This document shows positions 1 to 9,230 of a stretch of 47,612 bases of DNA, piece after piece. The translations under genes were made by a program, and so were the position numbers. Positions within the stretch are counted from its first letter, which is position 1. The number at the start of each line of letters is the position of its first letter. The DNA lies in assembly GCA_900470965.1 (NCBI GenBank), contig UCCS01000110.1, positions 1 through 47,612 of the forward strand, read 5' to 3'. Below the pieces are notes generated by a model, which worked only from the letters and a program-made list of their open reading frames with translations, searched no databases and had not been told where the DNA came from. Source of the DNA: Hyphomicrobiales bacterium. GTDB taxonomy: Bacteria; Pseudomonadota; Alphaproteobacteria; Rhizobiales; Rhizobiaceae.

Positions 1-20
1 GGACGCACGGCGCTCTAGTA

Positions 21-341
21 TCAGGCGGCGACGGGCTTATAGCTGGCGATATCGGCGCGGATGCCGAGGCGCGCAAACATTTCCTGCGGGTCGAAATTGG
101 CCGCCTTGTGGGCCGCGGCAACGACTGCCCGCACGCGTTCGACGACATCGGCGCTTTCCCATTCGGCAACCGTGACGAAATTGAACTCGCCGGGGCCGGC
201 AACCTGTTCCAGCACCGTATGATTGATGAAGCCGTCCTGTGCCTCCAGCACCTTATGGGTCATCATCACATTGACGAGAAATTCCTCACGCGCCGCAGCC
301 GGCACGACGAATTTGTCTATCCTGTAGAAAGCTCCGCTCAT
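21..341 (-). CDS. antibiotic biosynthesis monooxygenase (ABM)-domain protein
   Basis: A protein of 106 residues with the size and pattern of a single ABM ferredoxin-like domain: an N-terminal strand (YRIDKFVVP), a central stretch with H and E residues (THKVLEAQDGFINHTVLEQ) and a strand EFNFVTVAEW. ABM proteins are small dimeric oxygenases or heme-binding or heme-degrading proteins; the substrate cannot be told here. The start at 341 (MSGAFYR) is preferred over an upstream in-frame ATG at 392 because GGAGAAGAC lies just before it and the extra 17 residues look non-coding. The gene stands alone on the minus strand next to a GNAT gene. Confidence 0.75.
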   Translation of the reverse strand: MSGAFYRIDKFVVPAAAREEFLVNVMMTHKVLEAQDGFINHTVLEQVAGPGEFNFVTVAEWESADVVERVRAVVAAAHKAANFDPQEMFARLGIRADIASYKPVAA

Positions 342-503
342 CCAGTCTTCTCCTGCATCTGATGTGTTGCAGGCAGTTCTGTAATTCCTCAAGTTAAGTT
401 GAGGTCAATATGCGGACAAAGAAAAAAGGCCCGCCTGAGCGGACCAATCTTGGCGCGGACGCCAGATGCAGAATAGCGTCAGCGACGTTTACGGTGTCCA
501 ATG

Positions 504-1028
504 TTATGAAACATGGCTGGTCGCCCAGGCGCCTATCCGGCGGGACATCACAATCTCATCCATCTCCACGCCGTCGTGGAGAAACGCACCCGGAATCCGG
601 CCTATTTCGATGAAACCTTCGCGCTCGTAGAATCGGCGTGCCGCGCGATTTTCGGCGCTGACCGCCAGTTCGATCTGCCTGATCCCGTGGGCATCTGCAT
701 GCTGCGTCACTTGCTCCAGAAGTTTAAGAGCAAGGCCGGTTCCGCGCAGGCTGGCACGCACATAGACCATTATGAGCGTTGCCCGGTGCGCCATCTTGCT
801 TGGCTTTTGCCACGTCAGCCCCATGATCGCGACTGGTTCATCATCCTGAAAAGCGACGAAGACCGGCATTTCAATCAACCGGCTGCGCCATTCATCAAGA
901 GACAGTATCTCCCAGTCTTCTGAGCGGCTGGCGAATGCGGCGGGGTCAGAACGCAAGGCTTCAAGTCGAATTTTCTTGAAGACCTCGGCATCCTCTGGTT
1001 TCAGCAGTTTGATAATTCCGTCGGACAT
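504..1028 (-). CDS. GNAT family N-acetyltransferase
   Basis: A 174-residue protein covering one complete GNAT fold. The acetyl-CoA-binding region reads MVYVRASLRGTGLALKLLEQ, equivalent to the R/Q-x-x-G-x-G/A loop of motif A, and is followed by the motif B region ENRAARRFYEREGFIEIGR, typical of RimI-like small-molecule or protein acetyltransferases. A GGAG sequence precedes the ATG. The acceptor cannot be predicted. The C-terminal tail (about 10 residues after MSRRIG) is not conserved in the fold. It is transcribed in the same direction as carA upstream, with about 150 bases between them. Confidence 0.85.
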   Translation of the reverse strand: MSDGIIKLLKPEDAEVFKKIRLEALRSDPAAFASRSEDWEILSLDEWRSRLIEMPVFVAFQDDEPVAIMGLTWQKPSKMAHRATLIMVYVRASLRGTGLALKLLEQVTQHADAHGIRQIELAVSAENRAARRFYEREGFIEIGRIPGAFLHDGVEMDEIVMSRRIGAWATSHVS

Positions 1029-1180
1029 ACCACCGCTCCAAAGCCACGAGACGGGTCAGCGCTGTTTCTATGAAAGTATTTTCAGCAGGCAATATCTTGA
1101 TGAAGACGACCCCTCGATGAGGGAGGAGATCGTGTCTTTTGATCAAAAAGGCTGGACTGCGAAGCGGCGCTGATGAGAAA

Positions 1181-2386
1181 TCAGCGTTCGGCGAGCGCCG
1201 GTTCGCCCTTCTTCTCGCGCACCATGTTAACAAAGCGGCGGAAGAGGTAGTGGCTGTCCTGCGGGCCGGGAGAGGCTTCCGGGTGGTGCTGGACGGAGAA
1301 GACCGACTTGCCGAGAACGCGCAGGCCGCAATTCGTACCGTCGAACAGCGATACGTGAGTCTCTTCAACGCCTTCGGGCAGCGACTTCGTGTCGACCGCG
1401 AAGCCGTGGTTCATGGAGACGATCTCGACCTTGCCGGTCGTGTGATCCTTGACCGGATGGTTTGCGCCGTGGTGGCCCTGATGCATCTTCTCGGTCTTGG
1501 CGCCGAGTGCCAGGCCGAGCATCTGGTGGCCGAGGCAGATGCCGAAGACCGGGATATCGGTGCCGATCAGTTCCTTGATGACTGGCACGGCATATTCACC
1601 TGTAGCGGCCGGGTCGCCCGGGCCGTTCGACAGGAAGATGCCATCCGGCTGAAGGGCGAGCACATCCTGTGTACTCGCCGTTGCCGGCATGACCGTGACC
1701 TTGCAATCGAGACCGGCGAAGAGGCGCAGGATGTTGCGCTTCACACCGTAATCCAAGCAGACGACATGGTACTTGCTGTCGGAGGCGGCGAGTTCACCGT
1801 ATCCTTCGTTCCAAACCCATGGGGTCTGCGACCACTGCGAGGACTGGCCGGAGGAGGCGATCTTGGCGAGGTCGAGGCCTTCGAGGCCGCTCCAGGCCTT
1901 GGCTTCCGCCTTCAGCGCGTCGACGTCGAAATTGCCTGCGGGGTCATGGGCGATAACGGCGTTCGGCGAGCCGTTTTCACGGATCCAGGCCGTCAGTGCG
2001 CGAGTGTCGATGCCGCAGAGGCCGATGATGCCGCGGGCCTTCAGCCAGGCGTCGAGATCTTTGGCGGCGCGGTAGTTCGAGGGTTCGGTGATGTCAGCCT
2101 TGAAGATCACGCCGACCGCACCGTGGCGGGCTGCCGGCGTCAGGTCTTCGATATCTTCTTCATTAGTGCCGATATTGCCGATATGCGGGAAGGTGAAGGT
2201 AACGATCTGGCCGAGATAGGAGGGGTCGGTGAGGATTTCCTCGTAGCCGGTGAGCGCCGTGTTGAAGACCGCTTCCGCTTGAACCTTGCCGGTTGCGCCG
2301 ATACCTTTGCCTTCGATGACTGTGCCGTCTGCAAGAACGAGCAGGGCGGTCGGCTTTTCGGTTGTCCAGGGTGCTGTCGCGGTCAT
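1181..2386 (-). CDS. carA: carbamoyl-phosphate synthase small (glutaminase) subunit
   Basis: CarA hydrolyses glutamine and passes ammonia to CarB for carbamoyl phosphate, the precursor of arginine and pyrimidines. The 401-residue product has the N-terminal CarA domain (LVLADGTVIEGKGIG, FNTALTGYEEILTDPSY) and a C-terminal class I glutamine amidotransferase domain with nucleophile C284 in FGICLGHQM and H368/E370 in QHHPEASPGP, so the triad is intact. The start at 2386 (MTATAPW) is chosen because the protein then begins as CarA proteins usually do; in-frame ATGs at 2392 and 2437 would add residues unlike the family. carB is not in the window. The stretch 2387-2754 between carA and the divergent yqeY holds presumably both promoters; I see no convincing attenuator there. 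Confidence 0.97.
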   Translation of the reverse strand: MTATAPWTTEKPTALLVLADGTVIEGKGIGATGKVQAEAVFNTALTGYEEILTDPSYLGQIVTFTFPHIGNIGTNEEDIEDLTPAARHGAVGVIFKADITEPSNYRAAKDLDAWLKARGIIGLCGIDTRALTAWIRENGSPNAVIAHDPAGNFDVDALKAEAKAWSGLEGLDLAKIASSGQSSQWSQTPWVWNEGYGELAASDSKYHVVCLDYGVKRNILRLFAGLDCKVTVMPATASTQDVLALQPDGIFLSNGPGDPAATGEYAVPVIKELIGTDIPVFGICLGHQMLGLALGAKTEKMHQGHHGANHPVKDHTTGKVEIVSMNHGFAVDTKSLPEGVEETHVSLFDGTNCGLRVLGKSVFSVQHHPEASPGPQDSHYLFRRFVNMVREKKGEPALAER

Positions 2387-2754
2387 CTTCATCCCGTTTC
2401 CGGCGGGCTTGGCGTTCTGAAAACGCGAGCCGGCCATTTGATCTCGCAGGTGCAGGCGCGCGGCTTTGGCCGCGTTTGACGCCTGATCACGAATTTTGGT
2501 GCAGGTGGCGGTAGATAGCCACGCTCTCTGCCTAGGTCAATCTTTGTACTGCAGATTGCGGCACTTTTCCTGCCGATATTGCCGGGATTCTCGCAATTTA
2601 TTTGATCCCACACATCAGCGTGGTTTATGAAAGCGCCATTCCAGAGCGGCGGGCCGGGAAACGGATTCGCTGCTTCAAGTTTTTGTTCAAGCATCGGCTT
2701 ATCTGAAAAGCCCCTTCACACTTTTCGGTCCGGTGCTTCAGAAGGAGTAATGAC

Positions 2755-3207
2755 ATGCTGCGCGATCAACTCGCCACCCAGCTCAAGGAAGCCATGAAGG
2801 CGAAGCAGATGGAGCGTCTCGGCACCATCCGCCTCATCCAGGCCGCGATCAAGGATCGCGACATCGCCAATCGCGGCGTCGGCAAGGAAGAGGCGGGCGA
2901 CGACGAAGTGCTGCAGATCCTCGCCAAGATGGTGAAGCAGCGCGATGAGTCGGCGAAGATTTACGAAGAGAACGCCCGTCCCGAGCTTGCAGCCAAGGAG
3001 CGCGCAGAAATTGTCGTTATCCAGGACTTCATGCCGAAGCAGCTTTCCGACGATCAGGTGCGTGCCAATATCGCCGTCATCATCAAGGAAGTCGGCGCTG
3101 AAGGCCCGAAGGACATGGGTAAGATCATGACTGCTCTGAAAGAGCGCTATGCCGGCCAGATGGACTTTGCCAAGGCTTCCGGCACCGTCAAAGAGCTGCT
3201 GAAATAA
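2755..3207 (+). CDS. GatB/YqeY domain protein
   Basis: A 150-residue free-standing YqeY protein, resembling the C-terminal tRNA-binding tail domain of GatB, the amidotransferase subunit that corrects mischarged Glu-tRNA(Gln) and Asp-tRNA(Asn). Family markers include the opening LRDQLATQLKEAMKAKQ, RLGTIRLIQAAIKDRDI, the motif VIQDFMPKQLSDDQV, and the ending MDFAKASGTVKELLK. GAAGGAG stands just before the ATG. Its exact role is unsettled. In many bacteria yqeY lies near rpsU-dnaG-rpoD; here dnaG follows about 1.5 kb on. Its last 20 bases overlap the end of the convergent gene 3188-4138. Confidence 0.93.
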   Translation: MLRDQLATQLKEAMKAKQMERLGTIRLIQAAIKDRDIANRGVGKEEAGDDEVLQILAKMVKQRDESAKIYEENARPELAAKERAEIVVIQDFMPKQLSDDQVRANIAVIIKEVGAEGPKDMGKIMTALKERYAGQMDFAKASGTVKELLK

Positions 3208-4138
3208 GGCGCCTTGCCTGCGGTTGTTCTTCGACCGCAGGCCCAAGCACGGCTTCGGCGGCTGAATCGATGATGGCGAATTTCGCCGCCTGATAGTTCC
3301 AATATTCGAGCACGAAACCGCGGGAGAGCCAGAAATCGCCCTTTCTCGGCGGTTCGGTCCATCCCACGCTTCCCATGTCGGCGGCCTGCGCGAGCAGCCG
3401 TTTCAGGTGGGTATTGGAAATCATGAACTGATCGCGAATCTCGCGCAGCGACAACGGGCCGACGATGACGCGATCGGCAGAACGCGGAAAGCCCGGCAGG
3501 CGCAAAATCAGATAGTCCATCACGAGGCCGCCGGAATTGGCCCAATTAAAGAGATTGAAGGTAGCGCCCGGATCGCGCACTGCTTCGGTTTCGATGATCT
3601 TCTTGGCGATTAGCGGCTGCAGGCGGGCGATCAATGTTGGATCGGCCATCAGATTTTCCGCGCGGCGGCCGCCATCGAGGCTATCCAGAATCATCAGATG
3701 GGCGACCAGCCATTTGGTAAAATGATGCTCCGCCGTTTCCGTCGGCTCAAGGAAGCGCGTACGTTTGTCATCGCCCGGAATGGGACGCAGAAACCGGTAG
3801 ACCAGCATTTCCTGCACGAAGGCAGCTGCCGTGTTGCGGCTGGCGATCTTGTTCTGGATGACGAAATCGATGAAGCGGCCGGAATAGAGGCCGCGCCTCT
3901 CTTCACCAGGATAGCCGTAATAGAGAGCAAAACCAGTATGCGCCATCAGCCAGCGCTGCTGTGCGGCGAATATCGATGCAATACGCGGGCTGTCGCGATA
4001 AATCGCGAGCATTTCATTGGCACAATGAAGAATTGCAGCAAGAAAACTATCGTCGGCTGCAAGATTTTCTGCGGTGTAGGCCATAGCGCTGTCCAGGAGT
4101 TTCGCGCATTCATTTGCCACGCCTATTGGAAGTGTCAA
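3188..4138 (-). CDS. hypothetical protein with possible C-terminal winged-helix segment
   Basis: I do not recognise this family. The 316-residue product is soluble and mostly helical. Around residues 230-262 the segment LSLREIRDQFMISNTHL is spaced like a helix-turn-helix with a following wing (GSVGWTEPPRKGDFWLSRGF), so a winged-helix DNA-binding end is possible but not shown. The start is uncertain: the longest frame begins with TTG at 4138, a GTG lies at 4117 and an ATG at 4084; none has a good ribosome site. The residues between these starts read like real protein, so the long form is given. The 3' end overlaps yqeY by 20 bases tail to tail. Confidence 0.7.
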   Translation of the reverse strand: MTLPIGVANECAKLLDSAMAYTAENLAADDSFLAAILHCANEMLAIYRDSPRIASIFAAQQRWLMAHTGFALYYGYPGEERRGLYSGRFIDFVIQNKIASRNTAAAFVQEMLVYRFLRPIPGDDKRTRFLEPTETAEHHFTKWLVAHLMILDSLDGGRRAENLMADPTLIARLQPLIAKKIIETEAVRDPGATFNLFNWANSGGLVMDYLILRLPGFPRSADRVIVGPLSLREIRDQFMISNTHLKRLLAQAADMGSVGWTEPPRKGDFWLSRGFVLEYWNYQAAKFAIIDSAAEAVLGPAVEEQPQARRLISAAL

Positions 4139-4209
4139 TGCTTTTGTATTTTAGGGGTTAATTGGTAAGGTAAAGCTCAATAAAAGCGGCTGCGCATAGC
4201 CCAAAAATT

Positions 4210-4244
4210 AAGAAGGCAGGAGCTGGGGGCGCTCCTGCCTTCTT
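4210..4244 (-). terminator. strong intrinsic terminator, minus-strand reading
   Basis: A perfect 14-base-pair stem (AAGAAGGCAGGAGC and its complement, arms 4210-4223 and 4231-4244) with a 7-base loop. Read on the minus strand it is followed at once by AATTTTT, as in a rho-independent terminator. No annotated minus-strand gene ends here, so it implies a transcript coming from about 4250-4450. Confidence 0.75.
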
Positions 4245-4258
4245 GCTCTTTGCTTCCG

Positions 4259-4402
4259 TCAGCGACGCAGGGTCGAAACCCAAGCCGGCGGGTATTTGCA
4301 AAGGCACCCTTGCGAGGCGGCGCCGGGGGTAGGGATGGTGCCTCGCTTGGGGATCGCTTTGTTGAGTTCGAACTTATGGCCAGCCCCCGGCTTATTCAAA
4401 TT
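4259..4402 (-). CDS. possible small peptide ORF ahead of a terminator
   Basis: An in-frame TTG at 4402 opens a 47-residue frame (MNKPGAGHKFELNKAIPKRG... ending PPAWVSTLRR) that stops 15 bases before the terminator at 4210-4244. It contains a CLC pair and prolines and is basic. No ATG start and no clear ribosome site are visible, and a second, weaker hairpin with a T-rich tail (arms 4418-4423 and 4436-4441) lies just upstream on the same strand. It may instead be a small RNA. I considered tmRNA because of the GGGTCGAAACCC-like stretch but found no tag-peptide reading frame. The rest of the gap 4139-4750 shows only the presumed dnaG promoter region. Confidence 0.3.
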   Translation of the reverse strand, partial: NLNKPGAGHKFELNKAIPKRGTIPTPGAASQGCLCKYPPAWVSTLRR

Positions 4403-4750
4403 ACAAAAATATAATAATCCCGGATTCAGCCTTTCGGGATGTGAATATGGAGTTCGGCCGCGCACTCCGAAAAAGCCTGGGCAATCCACTCCGATCTCTT
4501 TTAACTGATTGTTTTTGCATATTCTTTCTCCGGACCGGCTTTCCGCGATATGGACGGCGCCATTCTCTCGGAACTTGGAAAATGTCAAAAATGTCGCACC
4601 CCCAGTCAGGGGCCGATAACACGTTGTTGAGTCGCATTGGCCGACGTTTGTGACAATGTCCTGCGCCCTGTGAAAAGCGGGATTTACGGCAGAAGTTTCG
4701 TGGCGCGGCGCGGTAAAGCTGCTTATATGGATGTTCTGCAAGAGGTAGAG

Positions 4751-6766
4751 ATGCGCTTTTCCCCCACCTTCCTGGACGATATCCGCGACCGCGTTCCCAT
4801 TTCGAACGTGATCGCGCGGCGCGTGGGCTGGGACAAGCGCAAGACCAACGTGTCGCGCGGCGACTATTGGGCCTGCTGCCCGTTCCATGGCGAGAAGTCG
4901 CCGAGCTTCCATTGCGAGGATCGCAAGGGCCGTTACCATTGCTTCGGCTGCGGCGTGACCGGAGATCATTTCCGCTTCCTGACCGAGCTCGAAGGCCTGA
5001 GCTTTCCCGAGGCGGTGCAGACGATCGCCGACATGGCCGGCGTGCCGATGCCGGTCGCCGATCCGCAGATGGAAAGACGCGAGAAGGAGCGTACCTCGCT
5101 TCTCGACGTCATGGAAATGGCGACCCAGTTCTTTCAGGACCAGCTGCAGACGGCGAATGGTGCGAGGGCACGCGCCTATCTCCGCGACCGCGGGTTGACG
5201 GGGCGCACCATCGAGACCTTCCGGCTCGGTTTTGCACCCGACAGCCGCAATGCGCTGAAGGAATTTTTGGCCGGCAAGGGTGTCAGCAAGGAGCAGATCG
5301 AGGCCTGCGGGCTTGTGGTGCACGAGAATGTGCCTGTTTCCTACGACCGGTTCCGCGACCGCATCATGTTCCCGATCCTGTCGTCGCGCGAGAAGGTCAT
5401 TGCTTTCGGCGGACGCGCCATGTCGCCGGATGCGCCGGCGAAATATCTCAATTCCAACGAGACCGAACTCTTCCACAAGGGCAACGTGCTCTACAATTTC
5501 GCCCGGGCGCGCCGCGCGATGCAGGGCGCAAATGGCGAAGGCACCATCATTGCCGTCGAAGGCTATATGGATGTCATTGCGCTGCATCAGGCCGGTATCG
5601 AGAATGCCGTGGCACCGCTCGGCACAGCGCTGACCGAAAACCAGCTCGATCTGCTCTGGAAGATGACGTCGCAGCCGGTGCTCTGCTTCGATGGCGACGG
5701 TGCCGGCATTCGCGCCGCCAACCGCGCCGCCGATCTGGCACTGCCGCATCTGAAGCCGGGGCGGAGCGTGCGTTTCGCCTTGCTGCCTGACGGCAAGGAC
5801 CCCGATGATCTCGTGCGCCAGGATGGCAGGGCGCCTTTCGACAAGGTCATGGCGCAGGCAAAGCCGCTGTCGGAGATGCTGTGGGACCGCGAGGCCAGAA
5901 ACGGGACCTTCGATACGCCTGAGGCGCGCGCCGAGCTGGAAGCACGGCTGAAACAGCTCGTTGCCGTCATTGGTGACGAGAATGTGCGGCGCCATTACCA
6001 GCAGGACATGCGCGACCGGCTGAACAGCTTCTTCCAGCCGCAGTTCCAGAACCGCGGCGGCGACCGGCGCAACTTCGGTGGCGGCAGCAATTTTTCAGGA
6101 GGCAGCAATTTCGGCGGGGGCAATTTCCGTGGGCAGAAGGAGCGGGGCGGGAAGGCTGGAGGGCCTCGAACGCAGGCATTCGCATCGGATCGCCTGACCC
6201 GTTCGGGGCTCGTGCGCGGCCATCAGGAAAATGCGGCGCTCCGGGAGTGTGTGCTGGCGCTGACTGTCGTCAACCATCCCGCGCTGATGCTCGACGATTA
6301 TGATGAGATCGCTGCCATCGATTATGACAATCGCGATCTGCAGAAGCTCTGGTCGGCGATGCTGGGAGCAGCTGCCGTTGTCGCCGGGCCACATCTGACG
6401 CGCGATTACCTGTTGGAATGCCTTGATGTCGCCGGCTTCGGTTCGCTCCTGAAAAACCTTGACCAGCAGGTGCGTAATGCCCGGCTCTGGACGGCTACCG
6501 AGCAGGCAGCGATGGAAGATGCCCGTGAGGGTTATCGCCAGGCGCTCGCCTTCCACAAGCGCGCCAAGGATCTGCGCTGGCAGAAGATCGAGCTGGAGCG
6601 TGATATCGCCCAGGCGACCGAGGCGGGCGACGATGCCGAGATCGACCGGCTGATGCGCGCTTCGCAGGAAGTGCATTTCGAGGCGTTGCGGCTCGAAAAC
6701 CAGGAAGCCATTATCGATGGCTTCGGTGTGCTCTCCGGGCGCGTCAAGGGCGCTGCGAGCCACTGA
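4751..6766 (+). CDS. dnaG: DNA primase
   Basis: DnaG makes the RNA primers for replication. The 671-residue protein has the N-terminal CHC2 zinc ribbon (C43, H46, C64, C67), the RNA-polymerase core and TOPRIM domain (E270 in VEGYMDV, D314 and D316 in FDGDGAG, then LLPDGKDPDDLV), and a C-terminal DnaB-binding helical region. A Gly/Asn/Arg-rich linker of about 40 residues (translated from about 6050-6170) separates core and C-terminal domain. The ATG at 4751 after AGAGGTAGAG starts exactly at the usual MRFSPTFLDDIRDR; the frame is open 38 residues further upstream but that part is unlike primases. The stop overlaps the recQ start by one base. Confidence 0.97.
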   Translation: MRFSPTFLDDIRDRVPISNVIARRVGWDKRKTNVSRGDYWACCPFHGEKSPSFHCEDRKGRYHCFGCGVTGDHFRFLTELEGLSFPEAVQTIADMAGVPMPVADPQMERREKERTSLLDVMEMATQFFQDQLQTANGARARAYLRDRGLTGRTIETFRLGFAPDSRNALKEFLAGKGVSKEQIEACGLVVHENVPVSYDRFRDRIMFPILSSREKVIAFGGRAMSPDAPAKYLNSNETELFHKGNVLYNFARARRAMQGANGEGTIIAVEGYMDVIALHQAGIENAVAPLGTALTENQLDLLWKMTSQPVLCFDGDGAGIRAANRAADLALPHLKPGRSVRFALLPDGKDPDDLVRQDGRAPFDKVMAQAKPLSEMLWDREARNGTFDTPEARAELEARLKQLVAVIGDENVRRHYQQDMRDRLNSFFQPQFQNRGGDRRNFGGGSNFSGGSNFGGGNFRGQKERGGKAGGPRTQAFASDRLTRSGLVRGHQENAALRECVLALTVVNHPALMLDDYDEIAAIDYDNRDLQKLWSAMLGAAAVVAGPHLTRDYLLECLDVAGFGSLLKNLDQQVRNARLWTATEQAAMEDAREGYRQALAFHKRAKDLRWQKIELERDIAQATEAGDDAEIDRLMRASQEVHFEALRLENQEAIIDGFGVLSGRVKGAASH

Positions 6767-8631
6767 TGTCGCAGACTGAAAGCCACGAGCCGCTGTTTTC
6801 CGCATCCGACGCGCTGTTTTCAGGCGCGGTCAAGCCGCTGGATGTGCTGAAGCGTGTCTACGGATATCCCGCCTTTCGCGGGCGGCAGCAGGAAGTCGTA
6901 GAGCATGTCGTCGCCGGTGGCGACGCCGTCGTGCTCTTCCCTACAGGTGCGGGCAAATCGCTCTGCTTCCAGATCCCGGCTCTTTGCCGCCCGGGTCTTG
7001 GTATCGTCGTCTCGCCGCTGATCGCGCTGATGCGCGATCAGGTGGAGGCGATGAAGCAACTCGGGATCCGTGCTGCGGCACTGAATTCCTCGATTTCGCG
7101 CGAGGAATATGGCGCGATCCGCCGCGGCATTTCCTCAGGCGATCTCGATCTACTCTATGTGACGCCCGAGCGCATCCTGATGGATGGGTTCCGCGAGCTG
7201 ATCGGCAATACGAAGATCGCGCTCTTTGCTATCGATGAAGCGCATTGTGTCTCGCAATGGGGCCACGATTTCCGGCCGGAATATCGCGAACTCGGCAAGC
7301 TTGCGGAACAGTATCCCGGTGTGCCCCGCATCGCGCTGACGGCGACGGCCGATCCGCATACGCAGGAGGATATTATCGAGCGGCTGATGCTCGACAATGC
7401 CGAAGTCTTCACCACCAGCTTCGACCGGCCGAATATTTCCTATGAGATCGTCGAGCGCGACCAGCCGCGCCAGCAGCTCCTGCGTTTCCTTTCCGGCCAC
7501 AAGGGCAATAGCGGCATCGTCTATTGCCTGTCGCGGGCCAAGGTGGAGGAAACCGCCGACTGGCTGAACACCCAGGGCATACGGGCGCTCGCCTATCATG
7601 CCGGCATGGACCGAGCGCTGCGTGACGCCAACCAGGATGCGTTCCTGAAGGAAGAAGAGCTTTGCCTTGTCGCGACAGTTGCCTTCGGCATGGGCATCGA
7701 CAAGCCGAACGTGCGTTATGTCGCCCATCTCGATCTGCCGGGCTCGGTGGAGGCCTATTATCAGGAGACGGGCCGCGCCGGACGTGACGGCCTGCCGTCC
7801 GAGGTGTGGATGGCCTATGGCATGGCCGACGTGATCCAGCGCCGGCGGATGATCGACGAGGGCAATGCGGCCGACGAGATCAAGCGCATCGAGCGCGGCA
7901 AGCTGAATGCGCTGCTGGCGATCTGCGAGACGGCTTCCTGCCGGCGCCAAGCGATCCTGGCGCATTTCGGCGAGGCGCATGGTGGCAAATGCGGCGGTTG
8001 CGATACCTGCCTGAAGCCGGTCGAGACATGGGACGGGACCGAGGCGGCGATCAAGGCGCTGGCTGCGATCTACCGCACCGGCGAGCGTTTCGGCGCCGGG
8101 CATGTGATCGATGTGCTTGTCGGCAATAGCAATGAAAAGACCGAGCGCTTTCGCCATGTCGATATGCCTGTTTTCGGCGCAGGCAAGGATATTGCCATTC
8201 GGACCTGGCAATCGGTCTATCGCCAGCTGATGGCGATGGGGCTGATCCGCGTCGATCATGAAGCGTTCGGAGCGCTGAAGCTGGAGCCCGAGGCGCGCGC
8301 CGTCTTCAAGCGTGAGCGTGAGGTCTTCTTCCGCAAGGATCGCGCGCCTTCAGAGCGCAGAGCGAAGAAGACTGAGCGAGCTGAGCGCAGGACCGGACTT
8401 TCGGGGGCGGATGGCACGCTCTTTGAAGCGCTGAGGGCCGAGCGCATGTCGATTGCCAAGTCACTCGGCGTGCCGCCCTATGTTGTCTTCCCGGATGCGA
8501 CGCTGATTGCGTTTGCCACCGAGCGGCCGCGCAGCCGCAAGGAGCTTCTCGGCATTTCGGGCGTCGGCCAGTCGAAGCTCGAGCGCTACGGCGACGCCTT
8601 CCTCGATATCATTCTCTCCCACGACGAATAG
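6766..8631 (+). CDS. recQ: ATP-dependent DNA helicase RecQ
   Basis: A 3'-5' superfamily 2 helicase used in recombination and fork repair. Seen in order: Walker A GAGKS (61-65), DEAH box (157-160) followed by CVSQWGHDFRPEY, motif III LTATA, motif VI QETGRAGRDGLPS, the RecQ zinc site with four cysteines (CETASC ... CGGCDTC), a winged-helix RQC region, and a complete HRDC domain at the end (SRKELLGISGVGQSKLERYG). The length of 621 residues fits full-length RecQ. The ATG at 6766 shares its A with the dnaG stop (TGATG), so the two genes are probably translationally coupled. Confidence 0.97.
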   Translation: MSQTESHEPLFSASDALFSGAVKPLDVLKRVYGYPAFRGRQQEVVEHVVAGGDAVVLFPTGAGKSLCFQIPALCRPGLGIVVSPLIALMRDQVEAMKQLGIRAAALNSSISREEYGAIRRGISSGDLDLLYVTPERILMDGFRELIGNTKIALFAIDEAHCVSQWGHDFRPEYRELGKLAEQYPGVPRIALTATADPHTQEDIIERLMLDNAEVFTTSFDRPNISYEIVERDQPRQQLLRFLSGHKGNSGIVYCLSRAKVEETADWLNTQGIRALAYHAGMDRALRDANQDAFLKEEELCLVATVAFGMGIDKPNVRYVAHLDLPGSVEAYYQETGRAGRDGLPSEVWMAYGMADVIQRRRMIDEGNAADEIKRIERGKLNALLAICETASCRRQAILAHFGEAHGGKCGGCDTCLKPVETWDGTEAAIKALAAIYRTGERFGAGHVIDVLVGNSNEKTERFRHVDMPVFGAGKDIAIRTWQSVYRQLMAMGLIRVDHEAFGALKLEPEARAVFKREREVFFRKDRAPSERRAKKTERAERRTGLSGADGTLFEALRAERMSIAKSLGVPPYVVFPDATLIAFATERPRSRKELLGISGVGQSKLERYGDAFLDIILSHDE

Positions 8632-8707
8632 TCCGGTTGCACCTACCTTCCGCTGCAATCGGCACGGATCTCTGCTAGGGTTGTTCCAGAGTTTGGGGGG
8701 AACTTCA

Positions 8708-9169
8708 ATGGTACATTTCAACAGAGCAGTCGCATCACTGCCCGGGCGCGAGCGGATTGCCAGACATCCGCATGGCGGGCAGGTCTTCATTCATGCAACG
8801 GCGGAGGAAACCGCCGGCGCCTATGGCATATGGGAAACCTTCTCGGCGCCAGGCACCGGCCCGTCGCGGCATATGCACACGCGGGAGACGGAGGTCTTTC
8901 GGGTCATCGAGGGGAGCTATCGTTTCTGGTGCGGAAACGAGATGATCGAGGCGCCCGTCGGCTCCGTCGTCGTGCTGCCGCCGAATGTTCCGCATCATTG
9001 GCGCAATGTCAGCGATGGCATGGGCCGGATGATGGGCTTTGTCACGCCTGGTGGGTTCGAGCATTTCTTCGTGGAGCTCGAACGGGCCGGTGCGGCGACA
9101 CCGGAAGCGATCCTGCCGATCCAGCATAGGTTCGGCCTCGTGGAGATCGGCGACGGTCCCGATCCCTGA
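8708..9169 (+). CDS. cupin-domain protein
   Basis: A 153-residue small beta-barrel protein. Cupin motif 1 is seen as PSRHMHTRETEVFRVIEG (H, H, E ligands) and motif 2 as GSVVVLPPNVPHHWRN (P and H), the pattern of metal-binding single-domain cupins. The start at 8708 follows a GGGGGG run; the frame is open further upstream through the recQ end, but that part is not cupin-like. Substrate is unknown. It lies about 75 bases after recQ and ahead of a methyltransferase, possibly in one transcript. Confidence 0.85.
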   Translation: MVHFNRAVASLPGRERIARHPHGGQVFIHATAEETAGAYGIWETFSAPGTGPSRHMHTRETEVFRVIEGSYRFWCGNEMIEAPVGSVVVLPPNVPHHWRNVSDGMGRMMGFVTPGGFEHFFVELERAGAATPEAILPIQHRFGLVEIGDGPDP

Positions 9170-9230
9170 GATGCCCGATCCTTGAGATGATGATGGATGG
9201 TATCCTATAGGGGCCATCCGGAGGATTATC

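Noticed and set aside
1139..2479. A 446-residue plus-strand frame opposite carA
   Set aside because: It is the antisense shadow of carA; its product has no recognisable domain and carA has an intact active site.
4250..4420. tmRNA (ssrA), including the two-piece type
   Set aside because: A GGGTCGAAACCC-like stretch is present but no tag-peptide frame of the usual ANDN type and no tRNA-like acceptor pairing was found.
4259..5995. A 578-residue minus-strand frame across the dnaG region
   Set aside because: Most of it is antisense to dnaG. Only its last 47 residues lie outside, and these are listed separately as a doubtful peptide.
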